Assembly (NCBI GenBank): GCA_030141605.1
Contig: JAQGDQ010000002.1
Span: 1,160,501-1,224,500 of the forward strand
Reading direction: 5' to 3'
DNA from: Tubiluchus corallicola
Taxonomy: Eukaryota > Priapulida > Priapulimorpha > Priapulimorphida > Tubiluchidae
DNA: 64,000 bases
Shown here: piece after piece, positions 1 to 12,600 of the stretch
How positions within the stretch are numbered: position 1 is the stretch's first letter
Layout of the letters: the number at the start of each line of letters is the position of its first letter
The notes under the pieces: model-generated
What the model saw: the letters and a program-made list of their open reading frames with translations, nothing else
What the model was told of the DNA's origin: nothing
Databases searched by the model: none
Program-made: the position numbers and the translations under genes

Positions 1-384
1 ACGATCACGCTTACCACGCCTACTTGTGGGCCATGCGAATGTGACAAAAAAGGCCATTGTCAGTCTTAGTGGACTTGTTGAGCCGAGCGTAGTTTAACAA
101 AATTCAACTATCCGAGATAATTATTATTTAATCTAAGCTTTGATTTAAGAAAAGCTATTGTGGTTTTCAGTATTTTAGAGCATACTTTATTTTGAACAAA
201 TATTCACCAAATTTTCCAGTTTTCCTTTAACTGAAAGCACAAACTGAGGAAAACTGTGCATGAGAATGCCTAAAAACCCGCGTGTCGTTGTGCTGCCATG
301 GCGACACAGCGCCTAGAGTTCAAAAAAGATAGTACTTGCGTCAAATACCTCGTAACTAAAATTTATCAGATCTTTTACTTGTAC
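1..384. other. no gene seen
   Basis: AT-rich sequence with no open frame or repeat that I can support. If the PPP1R12-like exon at 9239-9490 is correctly read, this stretch lies inside or beyond its long first intron. Confidence 0.4.
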
Positions 385-592
385 ATGTCTTTGTACTTGT
401 ATAATATATTCGGAAATTTACGTAGTGTTGTTTATCTACACTTACACTTACGAAATTTAATCTAACAAAAATTAAAACTAATGATACGATAGTACTTGTA
501 TTTGCCTTATAATATATTCGGAAATTTACACAGTGTTGTTCATCTACACGTACACTTACAAAATTTAATCTAGCAAAAATCAACTAAAGATA
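385..592. repeat. two-copy tandem duplication, period 108 bp
   Basis: Two diverged copies sit head to tail, about 385-484 and 493-592. The string aatatattcggaaattta occurs near 403 and again near 511, and aaatttaatcta occurs near 453 and 561, both 108 bases apart. Because 108 is a multiple of three, a minus-strand reading shows a repeated 36-residue unit. It has no recognisable protein character and I treat it as non-coding. Confidence 0.8.
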
Positions 593-3500
593 AGATGATA
601 AGTCAATGAACTCAAAACAAATGTTATAAGAAACTTTGTAAAACGCCTCTAGGAACATGATGTTTGCATTTAAATAATATAACGAGTTAAACTCATTAAA
701 TAAAATCGAGGTTAGGCAAATATTACTCGATTTCATTCGATTATTTATCGATGATATTGCAGCCTAGCCACACATTTTTACAGTATCGAGGCCCATCCAG
801 TTAAAACCTTCATTTGATTAAAAAAACGTACAATATCGTTAGCAGCAATCGGCTTGCGGATTTTAATGCAGTATTCGATTTATAAAACAGTTTAAAGTGG
901 TCACTGGTAAATATGCCGCGAAATTCGCAGAATACTCCCGCAAGGGAGTCGCGGTTGCTATTAAGGCTCCCCGACAGTGCGCCACAGAGTGAAACCAGGC
1001 CAGCTGATGAATCACAGGGGAACATCCACAAACATCTGGCCGCCTCAGTTTATAATTGCACTACTCCCCGAGTGTAGCTCGCTTACCAAAGATGGGCCAT
1101 CGCACTGTAAACTACAAAAGGGTGTTGTAATAAACTCAGAAAATAAGTAGTATTCAGTAATCGCTCAGCACCTTCTCAACAGTAGTAGGACGTAAACGTT
1201 CAACACAAAACTCTGAAACTTATGCATAGCAATTCCAATCTAGAACTTGCAAAATTGCATATAGATATGCTACGGTGAAAACAGCGCACACGGTCATATG
1301 CCAAAACCAACCCCGATTTTTCTAGATCCTTGGCCGTGGAGTGGTTTCGGGTGAGAGCAAAAAATTTCTTACTGTTAGCAATTGGGCGGCGGGGAAAGTG
1401 GCAGTGAAACTAGTTTAGGCATGAAGCACCACTTTCCACGAAAACGCAATTTTAGTGAATGTCGAGTTATGAAACTGTGTATCCGACAGAGTAGTTCAAG
1501 ACACAGCAGCATTTATGTTAACGAAATATACTAGACAGCAGTATAATTGTGTCGTCTAAACAACAGAACATCTCTGTTCGGCAATTCACCACGATTCTGC
1601 ACCTGAATAACCATACCCAAGAAAAGCGCAATTTTTGTACAGAAACCTGAGGCCATGACAAACTTAAAGTACAATAAAATGCGATATAAATAGACCCGTT
1701 TTTCCAAAATTAGAATAAACAAAGTCAATTTATACGCACTAAAAATAACTTTGCCCGATTTTTCCATTGGCAAACGCTTGAGCGAAATACTAGTCAGCCA
1801 AGTGAAGTTGAGATACAGTTGCCAGATACGCAGCAATGAGAAAACGGTTCAAGTGACTCGAATCCCAGACTGCGAAATCCTGAAAATGATTATTAACAAA
1901 AACCATCCAAAAATCCATGCATAATGATGATAAAAGTTATCGTTCTAAAAACTTGACTCTTCCACTTTCCGAAAAAGGTTTGTAATGAAATTATGCACTT
2001 AAATTGCTTCAACAATTTACAATCGAAAATGTAAAATTAAACTGCTTCGAATCCATCTTTTACGATACCGATGCCTTTATCTGATCGAATAATAGGCAGC
2101 TCAATTAACAACTGTGATACGTTGCGGAAATTTCTGCAAACAAGCAGTAATTCTAATCAGAAAAAAATACATGGTAGTGACTGTGCGGATTAACTGTACA
2201 AAATTATAGGCTAAAAAAGCTGAAGCTCGCAGCGCTTTAAAAATCAAAGGGAGCCTCTGGCCAGGGCGTATAACATTTTTGATACTGCTTTCCTAGTATT
2301 CTAGCTGTAAACTTGTAAGCTTTCAGTATCCAGTAGTTTACTTTGTACTTTTGTGATTCAAAGAATTACCTACGGATGCTTCATATAATAGGTATTGAAT
2401 TCTTTTGAAGATTATTCATGAAATCTTTTGAAGATTATTCAGGCTTCCACCCCAAGATTACAGATACTGATCAGCAGACTTCAACTATCATTGTGCAATG
2501 TATTAGTGAACATTGTTTACCAACTAAGAGATTTTCATCAGCTTTTGTCATTACATATGTCAGCTATGACAGCACGTCAGTAATGTAAGCAAGCAAAACT
2601 TTATTGTGTTCAAAAAGGAAATTTTATGCTTGCAATAAAATCAGTACAAATAATACGTAGCCTTCTAGTATAAAATACTAGATGCACATACTCCTATGCT
2701 CACATTCTCGTACACATTATGCAAAGTAGATTAAAAACCTTTTGATTCATAAGTTACAAATAAAAACATATCTATTTACATCTACTAAAATTGCATTATT
2801 TACATTAATGGCTTTACTAATACATGTTTGTGTGTGCCGCCGGCTTGCCTATTTTGCGCGGTATAACATCTCGTGGGTCATCATCCATCACGTCACCCAC
2901 CGTCGGATCCACCATCCCCGATTACCTTCCCTACTCGCATTACAATGGTATTAATATCATTTTTCGATGTTTTCGTGGCATTCTTCCCTCAGCATGTCAG
3001 ACAATAAGCCTAGCCACTAAAATAACTGAATTATAAAGCTCAATTATTTTTATTGGTAAACTGAACTAATTCATTTCTTGATAATGACAAAATAAAGTAG
3101 GATTTAACTGTGTCACCGTGCGTTCTTTCAGTTTCTTGTTTTTTTTTGGAAAAATTCCGTTTTTTTTCTAAAAATGTTCAAAAGTTCGGTTTTCACAAAA
3201 GCTTTTCCGTGTTTAAAGTTTAGGAATATTTCATGCATTCGCTACAGTATTTGGCTAACTTATTAACATTTTATATTCTTTGGAGGAGAAATTGTGAAGT
3301 GTGGAACTTTCACTTGAACACCTATCATCATCTTCTGCTTCACTAATCTACATTAATCTAGTCACGAGGACGCGGACAGGGAGGAGCCTCTTAAGTGGAC
3401 TAGACTAGGGCGTCGCTTAATCTTATACTCTGTCCTGACTACTCCTACATTTTTACTTTCATAAATGATACTTTAATACACAAATAGCACTTAACCAAAA

Positions 3501-4404
3501 CGACAACACTTTAATAGCAGCTACCCAATGTGTAGCTATTGTTTCTATAATTCTATAAATTGATCATCAAAGACATCAAGTACACCAGTAGCCACGTACA
3601 CCAGTACAACCGAATCTTCCGAGAAGGAAGCTAGGTTGTAAGATGTAACCTTAGTTCCGAAAGATGCCTGGCTAACAGTTTGGGCTGAAAGAGAAACCAG
3701 AAACTACAGGTAGCTTAGCTGAAGAAGGATCTCAGTTTGATGACCGCCACGTTACACACACGAGATATTAATAAACTGGCGGAGTATTTTTAGTAAAATA
3801 AACAAAAACTCGGCTGTGTTTATTCGTTCGTTTAACTCTAATATGGCGAACATGTGCTAGGCTCTATTGTAAACAAGGACCACGCTTGTGCACATTACAT
3901 AACCACGCTGTATAGCTTCTCACATCGCTTTAAGGAAACACTCAGACACGAAGCACTAGCTATTATGGAAGAAAGGTTGCCTCTTCGCTATCTACCGTTT
4001 ACCATGCAGCAACACTGTTAGTGCTCGCCCAAGCCAAGCAGTTTTACTAATAGACTAGACGAATTTTCAGAAAAGCGGAACTCTGGAGGCGCTTTTTTTC
4101 TAAAAATGGGCAATCTGACTGTGCTGAATAAAAAAACTGTCAGTATAAAAAAATAGCGGAAAAGGTTAAAAAGCTAAAAAATGGCTGCCGTGTTTGTGTG
4201 CAAACAATATAAATCAAAAGAAAATTGACATTGTGGTATTGTAATGTGAGGCGATAGTGATATGTACTCCAGAGCACTCGAGAGTTACTTTTTAAATAAA
4301 AATATCTTCTTTTACTTTTACCTTCAAAATGATTATGCTAACTGTTTCACCTAAAGACAAAATGTAAATTATATAAAAATTATTTTTCATCAATTCGACC
4401 TTGT
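593..4404. other. gene-less stretch, probably intronic
   Basis: No convincing exon on either strand; the open frames present are short and of low-complexity composition. A perfect 18-base direct repeat, tcttttgaagattattca, occurs at 2401-2418 and 2424-2441. The stretch probably belongs to the first intron of the minus-strand PPP1R12-like gene, which is an inference from that gene's donor site at 9238. Confidence 0.4.
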
Positions 4405-4625
4405 TTACAGCAAAACCTGACCCGATGTTAAACCGTAGGTCAAAACAACTTATTCTTTAAACTACTTGAAAGGAAACATACTATTTTTAAAGAATGCCTT
4501 ACATGAAAGAATTATTTCCACACAAATGCAATTTCGAGTTTGCAAGACTAATTCTTCGCTGTTACATGCATTTCGGAGTGCTGCACAAAAAACGGGTGCT
4601 GTACCTCTCAGTTCAGATGTGTTAA
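4405..4625 (+). repeat. partial copy of the long inverted-repeat family (right inner arm)
   Basis: This stretch follows, in the same orientation and order, the right arm of the element at 63.8-64.0 kb. Shared blocks are aaaacctgac, a run ending gaaaggaaacat / gaaagagaacat, a block around acatgaaag / acttgaaag, and ttacatgcatttcg. It then continues into gcacaaaaaa, which corresponds to the reverse complement of the left arm near 63430. No matching left arm was found beside it, so it is a fragment. Confidence 0.65.
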
Positions 4626-7600
4626 CCAGTTAAGCACAGTTAACCATACATCGATTCTTTGGGCTTAATCAGGTAACCTCAGGTAGAAATACAAAATATT
4701 CATTTAAAATAATAAAGAAACTGAAGAGAAGCCATTTAAAAACCATTGTTGACAACTAAATCAAAAAGAAAGACATTGCAATTTATACTATTATAATTAT
4801 GCATTTGAGTCTGCAATTTAATACCAGGGAGTGTTATTACATTCTTTGACTATATGTCGGGGAACTGACGATCATTTTATTTTTAGGCTATTGAACTGTT
4901 TTGCATCATTTTTAGTAACACCTTTTCAAGATTTTCTTCTAGTATATAAATTGATTTTCACTTTATCTTTTCTCTTGTTACACATATTATTACACACACA
5001 CACTAGATTTTTGTAATACATACAGGTGTCACATATCTAGGAATTAAAACCTACTTCCACTAAGTCACTGCAAAGTTGATGAGCGGTATTTCATAGGTAA
5101 ATGGGACTATCTCCTGGGCAAAAGACTGCTAAAAGCGGTTAAAATCGTCAGTGTACTTCACTGAGGACTGAAGGGCTTAGGACCGTTTGACGCAAAGCAA
5201 ACATTATCGGGACGACTGACTATTGGGACGAAGTACCTCTCGAAGAAGTGAGAAATCGTGTTAGCTATTGGATCTAGTTTTCAATGAAAATGATGCACTC
5301 ATCGAGCACTTACTGTAAATCTTAACAATGGTGACAAATTTTTCCTGCATTTACCTTTTTGACTTGTTGTTTTAAAACCTCTGTATCTTGGGAAACATCT
5401 AAGAGAGTGGCCCAAAATTTTTGGTGTTTATACATAAATGTGTGTAATATCAAAGTGGTAATTTTCAAGCAATTCCGTTATTTTCTTTTTATAATATTGT
5501 GATCAAAACTTCAGCACCACCTGATATAACCTTCTTTGAATGAAAAAAATGACAGAGCAAACGGAAAGTTATTTAAAGCAGCTTTAATTTATCTTAAAAT
5601 AATTTCTAAGTTTTAAAGTATTTGGTGTAAAGGTGCACGATTATAAAGAAAAGATTATTTGCATGTATCTTATTTCGGTTCATTAGGTACATAAATTTGA
5701 GGGTCCAGGATCTGCGAGGCAAAGTCAAATTTTATTTCGGGCAATAGAATAATAGGGCATAGACAATTAAAACTACAACAAAGACAGACAACTTAAGCGT
5801 AAGCAATTTATATTCATAACTCTGCAATAGATATTTCAATCAAAAAAGAGCATTTCAAAGGGCACAAAAAGGGCAAATGTCACTGCACATTATATGTTAA
5901 AGATAGTAACATGTTGGCCTGTCTACAAAAAAAAAGATTAATCCTTACATAAAACAATAATTTGTCTAAAGTTCTTAGCATACAGGTTACAGGTGACGAA
6001 ACATGTGGGATGAATAAAAAGCAGCAACATTCAAAAATAATAATCTTGAGCCAATAGAAAAATAATGGGTGCAAGGAGTTCGGGACTTATGCCCAAAACA
6101 CCATTGACTTCCAACCATGCCTCATAAATACTGTAAACAGGTCACAGGAAGTGTTCAAGATACAAAGTGAAGGTGCAAGTACCAAAAACTCTGGTTAATG
6201 CACCTGTAAGCATACAGTGAGCTTTCAAAAGGTTTAATGTTTATACACTATGGCACTCATAAATAAAAAAAATTAAATGTGGGCTAAATTAATTCATGAT
6301 ATTCTTTATCTTGATGGAGCAACCTAAACTCTCAAAAAGGGTTTACACTATACACATGATAAAATGCAGTTTTCCCCAACTCATGAGTCATGACTGCATG
6401 GGAAAGTATATATAATGCATATACAGTTTCCACTGTATTATGTCTGCTGTTATTCTCTAACTTAGAAAGCAGGAAAAAACTAGTGTAAAGCTGGTATAAA
6501 ACTTCCATTACTTGAAGCCAATTTTCTTAAAAATTTGACTGGTTATTAATCCCATAAACTGTGATTTACTAGTATCACACCAGTAGGTCAATAATGTACT
6601 CACTACTCACTATGGTTAATACAACGTGGTTCTAATATGCCTTTACAGGCCTGTTTAATTCACAACTTATTTTTTCATTGCAATCATAAAATTCTCTTTA
6701 GATTCCATTGTGAATTTTATATCATTAAACAATTTTGTTTGCCTTAAAAATAAGCTTTAGCGTTACATCCACTCTGAAAGGGTGTTTACAAGTTTTTTTA
6801 TAGATAATTGTTGTACTTCTATCTATAGACAAAAACAGTTGATAGCTCAAAAGTTGGTAAAAACTGCATGTTTCAGAAGGTATAAATAGCAGACATACTC
6901 AACTTGTAAAGGCCAAACATTTCTTTAATAATCTAGATCGTGGATGTGGTTAGACTGGATAGAAAAAACCATGGAATTTATTCTTTTTAGTATTATTCCA
7001 CAGGTGTCCTTAATGCAGAGGCACGTTAGACAATTAACGCACATCCATCAGTCTCTATTCCCTCGTGATTTTCCAAGAAATAATGACAATAACTGGCATG
7101 TAGGCTTAAGTACCATATACATACTACACGGCAGAGTTAAAAATGATTTTAGACCATTATTATGACCATATGATTTTATTATACAATTTTATAATAAACT
7201 TTTTGGACTTTATGGAACGTTTCTCAAACACTCAAGAAAACACTGAAAAAAGAAATATGCAGATTTTCAGAATTTGCATTGGCACTGGGCTTGGCTACTA
7301 AAGTTCAGCAGTACCTTGGTCAAGTAATTGGATGGGTGACCTTCAAGAAAATTGCTTCATCTGCAACGTTGTCTCTAACTGTTTCTCAAGATCATCCTTG
7401 ATAGTGAATTATGTTCCGGTCTCTTTACAACCATTCAATATTGCTGTATTCCATTATATTTTGCTGGGTAATTTACTGATGTTTCATTTGTCTTTAGCAC
7501 CGGTTTTGCTTATCGGAATGCACGTATGCCATATGTAGCACTACACATATAAGGTACATAGCATTCACTAAGGCAATGTGTCAATGTCACAAACGTATTA

Positions 7601-8298
7601 TGCTGAGGCAAAACTTAAATTTTGTCTTTCCTGTGATAAATTCACTTTCCTAATTTATATATTATTTTATAATTTACCATTGTAAATTATAAAAGTGTAT
7701 CAGAAAATGATATTTGTTCCAAATTATGGCTACTTCGCAGTTTAAGTGGCTCTTTTTTAACGTGTTCTCAAATTGCCCAAATCAAAAATATCGCCAAAAA
7801 AACCAGTGCTCCAATAGAAAGATGCATCCTTTATCTGTACACTGATGTAAAGGAAATAATGATGTAACTCATATTTAAAAAAATGAATTTTTTAAAAGTT
7901 AGTGTCAGAGTCACAAAAATAGACGAAGATTGGGTGTTTTACCAAAATACATTCCTTTTCGAGTTTCTAGAAAGTGTTTAAAGTGTGAACTTACTGGAAA
8001 GTAAAAAAAACTATCACACGACTTCCAACTTTCCTCAACATCCACTATTTTGCAGATTCTATGTTTACCCTTCAGTGGCATCCAATATCAGTGCTATTTT
8101 GTAACTTTTGTTTCTCTTTCGAAACACAGTCTGAGGCATTACCAATTCGCAATTGATCATCTTGAAGCTTTGTATTAATACAGCACAGCAAATTCTGCAT
8201 CGATTGGCATAGTCGGATTTTTTATTTGCTACCTTACACTACATTCCTATCTAAAAATGATTCATTGGGTTTGAATATTCATTCATTTTCTGTGTTAG
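4626..8298. other. gene-less stretch, probably intronic
   Basis: AT-rich sequence with only short open frames that show no domain signature. A perfect 13-bp hairpin lies at 7665-7694 and is listed separately. I looked on the minus strand for a second ankyrin-repeat exon of the PPP1R12-like gene and did not find one, but an exon of about 100 bases could be missed by eye. Confidence 0.4.
7665..7694. repeat. perfect 13-bp inverted repeat with 4-base loop
   Basis: The arm at 7665-7677 (ttttataatttac) is exactly complementary to 7682-7694, around the loop catt. It is AT-rich and could be chance or the relic of a small inverted-repeat element. Confidence 0.85.
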
Positions 8299-8529
8299 GG
8301 TTAGAGCAGTGGTTCCCAAAGTAGGGGTAAATTACCCCCCGGGGGTAATATGGTTTTTTTGGGGGGTAACGGGCACCCCTCTGAAAATTTTTAAAACTTC
8401 GCTCGGAATGCATTTTACGTAGTTTTCTTCTCATGGGGTCCATCATTCGCACGTTCCCACGATCTCTGGTGCGATCCTGGGGAGAAGTCAAAGTTCACGA
8501 TTGTTTCTTTGGTTTCTTCTCTATCGATA

Positions 8530-8627
8530 GGTTGGACGTGGAAAGCGATGCACGCGTTGCTTTGAGCCTGACGAAACCCAGGATTGAGAAACTGGCGTCC
8601 GAAAAACAGGCTCATCCGTCCCACTAA
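8530..8627 (+). pseudogene. hAT transposase C-terminal remnant
   Basis: The last roughly 30 codons before the stop read like the end of a ZBED5/ZMYM6-like hAT transposase. There is a short helix-like segment (RVALSLTKPRIEKL), then a conserved-looking terminus, ASEKQAHPSH, followed directly by a stop. Upstream codons to 8433 are open but unlike a transposase. Nothing remains of the BED finger, the DDE catalytic core or most of the dimerisation domain, so no active protein can come from it. It shows that the small element was made by internal deletion of an autonomous transposon rather than only by capture of its ends. Assignment is by motif memory, not by search. Confidence 0.6.
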
Positions 8628-8670
8628 CTGAGATTTTGTTGTTGTCATTCATTTCTTCTTATTTTCGTTT

Positions 8671-8723
8671 GTTCGAGTAATAATTACTCGAACGAACCTG
8701 CTCACTCAGTAATGAGCAGGTTC
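8671..8723. repeat. two back-to-back hairpins inside the hAT element
   Basis: Hairpin one is 8671-8693, with 11-bp arms (gttcgagtaat and its complement) around one base. Hairpin two starts at the next base, 8694-8723, with 11-bp arms (gaacctgctca and its complement) around an 8-base loop. Together they would form a double stem. Confidence 0.9.
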
Positions 8724-9238
8724 AGTAATTGTAATTCTTGTTTTGGCAACAATACAACAACAACACCTGGAAATTTATTTATGTCACGAGTAAACATAAA
8801 TAATTTTGCTTGCTTGTGGCATATACGTGTGTTTACTTTTTGAGTTGGAGAAGTAGTACTAGGTGGGGGGGGGGGTAATGGACACGACCGGGTTTCCTGA
8901 TTTGGGTAACGGTCCGAGAAAGTTTGGGAACCACTGGGTTAGAGAAAGGTAAACATTTTGTGATAGTTGTAGCCACTGTAAATAGGTTTTAAATGTAACT
9001 ATTTTTAAAATATGTGCGTTTTATGTATGCATATACATATGCAATAAACGGTGAACTACCTAAACTGGAAGTGGGCAAAATTTATTATACCTAGTAGTAG
9101 TAGCAGTGCATTGCATAACGCTTTTCTGGATATGGGACAGAACAAAAAGCTCACCTGCCACCGTACGCAAATAAAGCTTGGCAGACTTACTTCATAATTT
9201 AAAAGAAACATTTAAGAGCTGTACCAAAACAAAAATAC

Positions 9239-9490
9239 CTGGTGCAAGGCGGTAAGCCCGTCAACATTTGTCGTGTTGATATCAGCACCCCTAGCGAGCA
9301 AATTTTCCACTTCCTGAATATCCCCGGCAGAACAGGCAGCCAAAAACACACACCCATCAGGGAATTTAATTCTACTGTGTTTTCTTTTTAATTCTGCAGA
9401 TTCTCTATTAGTTTCTGAATCATTCCATCGTCGTAATTGTTCTTGTCGTTTGTACACAGCATTAATTGTAGGTCGCGGAACCTCCGCCAT
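9239..9490 (-). CDS. PPP1R12: myosin phosphatase targeting subunit, first coding exon (PPP1R12/MYPT family)
   Basis: This encodes the N-terminal 84 residues of a protein that holds protein phosphatase 1 catalytic subunit and directs it to myosin. Residues 15-22, RQEQLRRW, fit the MyPhoNE PP1-docking motif (RxxQ-L-R-x-W). Residues 40-43, RIKF, fit the RVxF PP1-binding motif. The first ankyrin repeat follows (CVFLAACSAGDIQEVENLL, then RGADIN and GLTALHQ). The frame leaves homology right after LHQ at a CAG|GTATTT donor, last exon base 9239, phase 0. I chose the ATG at 9490 because family members start shortly before the MyPhoNE motif and it has G at -3 and +4; an in-frame ATG at 9679 would add 63 residues. 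Later ankyrin exons were not found and should lie to the left, outside the window. Which paralogue (12A, B or C) cannot be told. Confidence 0.88.
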
Positions 9491-9679
9491 AACTGAAAAT
9501 GGTGTCCGTTTACTATCAAGAGGGCCGACAGGGGTAAAATTAAGTAAGCTCATTGGTGGCGCCCTCTCAACCTTATGATCACTAATCGATCTGTTGTGTC
9601 TCACTTTCAAAGTGAGCAGTTTCGATACTAAATTTAATTTTACATTTTTATTTTGTACATTTTTTAAAGTTTGATTCAT
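9491..9679 (-). other. in-frame 5' extension or 5' UTR of the PPP1R12-like exon
   Basis: The frame stays open for 63 codons upstream of the preferred start, to an ATG at 9679 whose -3 base is C. The extension is basic and has no counterpart that I know in the family. Just before the ATG at 9490, on the minus strand, is ccattttcag, which could also act as a splice acceptor. I favour untranslated leader, with a longer lineage-specific N-terminus as the alternative. Confidence 0.45.
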
Positions 9680-12600
9680 TTGCTACGTTTACGTAAGTTT
9701 TTCCTCCATTACTACACCTATACTAATTCACTGAGTGGTTATTCAAATTAATTCCACTGTAATAATGGAGGTATGAGTACACATAAGCAAATCCATCTAT
9801 TAAAAGTATAACTAAATTATAGTAAATAACTATAATAATAAGTATACTAACTTTTACTACCTATAATAAAAGTATAAAGGTAAGGAGGTCAAAACGCTAA
9901 TGAAAAGTAGAGTGATGATTTACACATTACATTACAAATATAATGAGTAATTTAACAGGGGGATTAGTGTTCAACAGCTGTTCACAAATAGAGCAATTTT
10001 AAATTACAGCGTATGCTTAAATAGCGATTTAATAGCATTACTTGATATCGAAAATTGTTTTGATAAATGATAGTTGAAGTATGTGTTCCATTCCGTTTTC
10101 ATCTATGGACAAAATGCTCTCTTAGCCTGTATAACTTTTCCTCATTATGCTAGATGATCCCTACATGTAGCAAAATATTCTATGTACATTTGTCATCAGT
10201 CAAATAAGAATGTATGCAGGATAACTGTTCAGTCATCCTATGCTATCAATAAAAAAGCCCAATTCTCTAATCAGAACTTTAGAGCGTTAATCAGATGTCG
10301 TCTTAATTAAAAACACTCCTTCACAACTAAATTAATGTTCAGTAGACGTAATATATGACATATTTTGTATTCAAGTCTATCTCTATCAATTGCTTAATTG
10401 TTGTGCCTCAAAAGAAGGTGCTCGGGTGTTTCTCATTTTCCACATTGACATAAGAACGACTGGACGACTCTAGTCATTCTTAGATAAACATTCAATCTTG
10501 ATTCATCTCTGCAAGAATACTCTAATGTGTGACTGCTTTTGATTGAAAATAAATCTAAGTCATTCACATTCGTTTTCAAGTAACTTCCCCTCTTTTCTTT
10601 ACTTTTGTCCAAATTTCATGATTATCTAAATTGGATAAAACATCTTTGACTTACCATTCAGTCTCATTTGTACAACTTTATAGCCCATTTTTGTCTTTAT
10701 CTCGTGTTCTACAATTTTTTTGTCTGTGTAAGGTTATTATTTTTTTGCTAATATAGTGATTTTTTGCTAATAATTCGAATGATGAATCCAATTGGTAATC
10801 ACCCACTTACATATGGAACTTTATTATGGTCAGAAGAGTTTTTATGACCAGTTTCTGTGATGGCAACTAGCTTGTTAGTATTACAACTAGTATTTCCTTT
10901 TTTTAAAGTATTAAAACTGGTATTTCCTTTTGTCAGGAGTGATTGTTTGCCATTCTGAAAACCAATTCAGTTTGGAATACATGAACTAGAAGCAGCTTTT
11001 TACTCAATGCTAGGTAAACTATTTAGCTTTATAAATGAAGAGCCCATTTAAGTGGAATTAATGTAAGAGGAACCCAGCCATTTCCACGAGAATTGCATGC
11101 GCACATATGCACCTGAATCCCTAGCACTGTTTAATTGTTGTATCATATCAGCAGTCCCAGCTTCTTGGACCAACTCATGTTGCTGTCCATCTATAGTCGA
11201 GCAAACTGGACAAACTTTTCATTGAGATATGAACGTCATTTTTGGTTGTTCACACGCAATTTATCTGACTTTTTCGTTAGAATCAGTTCTACAATTCCTG
11301 TTCAGGTCTTTCAAAGAATTGCATTGTATCAATTTCAAAAAATCATTGTATTATACTGTCAGTTGTTGGAGTCATCACATGTAATCTGGCCAATTTTTAA
11401 CATGCCCTCAAAAATCAGACTCAGGTACCCTATTCCTTATGCCTGTCGGGTACCTGGGTAACCGACTGTTAAGATTCACTGGCAGTGAATAAATTGCAAT
11501 CATTTATATTTGCAATTTATATCAGTCAACACAACCACTGGTGCATTTCAACTTACTGTGTTATCTTGGCAATAATCATACAGTTATTACATGCTTAGGT
11601 CCTGAACACAAGCTATGAATCAGAAAAGTTAGTGTTTTGTCATGGCTCCACCTTATCTCTCAGACTTCCTAATTACTTGTATTGCACACTTTTTCAATGA
11701 ATCAGCTACAGCGTAGAGATTATTATAATCTATTGTGTTTTTTGTGTGTTGTTAAATTTAACAGTCCATTTGTTGGTATTATCGTTAGTGGCCTGAAACC
11801 TTTTTAAATGTTAGTAAACCATTTCATTTGGATAATTAACTTTTTTGTAAAGAAATTACTGTTTGTTTTCAGTAAAGTTTCATAGGTCACACCTCCTTGG
11901 TTTGATCTGCTATGCGTTTGCAACTGATAGAGATATAATCGCTGCTGGCTTGCCAATGCTGAAATACACTATTATGCAGTGTTTCAAATAATAATGTACG
12001 AAAGACCAAATTCAGTGCGCTTGAGTGCAGGTTGCCAGTGTGCCAACGTAGCTGTTAATAGTCTAGTATGTAATAATGTTAATAGTTGCTAGTATGTATC
12101 TGTACACCTCAGAAAGCGGCATTTAATTTTAAATGAATTCTTAAACAATGGATATCTCATTAACAATATTGTCTGCATTTTCACTGTTGGAACTGGGTAG
12201 AAATATCAGGCTCGGGTAATAAACAATGCGGATAAGTACCCCGGGTACTACCGCAGGTTAAACAGCATGATCAAAGAGTGACTGAGTAACTTAACATTAT
12301 CGGCTATTATGAAAAGGAATTACTAAGTTTGGGATAGTGAAAGACACTTAGGACAGACAAACTGGTTTTCAAAATAAGATATACCATCTTGGAAAATATG
12401 TTTGTAGCACAGTTTCGAAACACTATGACTGCACATTTAATGCTTTTTTAGTTTTGAAATCTACTGGTTCAGTTTCTTTGAGATTTTATCAAAAAACTTT
12501 CACATAAAATCTCATTTTGGTTTTTCAGTTATTAAAATATCCATGATCAACCAGTGAGTCACGACCACTAGTTATTGACTGATTTATTTGTTTAGGGTTT

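Larger units (their letters stand above)
8299..8944. mobile_element. hAT-type DNA transposon, non-autonomous, with target-site duplication
   Basis: The element is 8307-8936, 630 bp. It begins cagtggttcccaaag and ends with the inverted counterpart tttgggaaccactg, the terminal signature of hAT elements. It is flanked by a perfect 8-bp duplication, ggttagag, at 8299-8306 and 8937-8944, the size hAT transposases make. Inside, the plus strand encodes a remnant of a transposase C-terminus at about 8530-8627, and there are two adjacent hairpins at 8671-8723. It lies in the presumed first intron of the PPP1R12-like gene. The exact duplication suggests a fairly recent insertion. Confidence 0.93.

Noticed and set aside
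356-583. Minus-strand frame with a repeated 36-residue unit
   Set aside because: Explained by the 108-bp tandem duplication; the composition is not protein-like.
11135-11461. 108-codon plus-strand open frame between the two genes
   Set aside because: TTG start, no domain, and random-looking composition.
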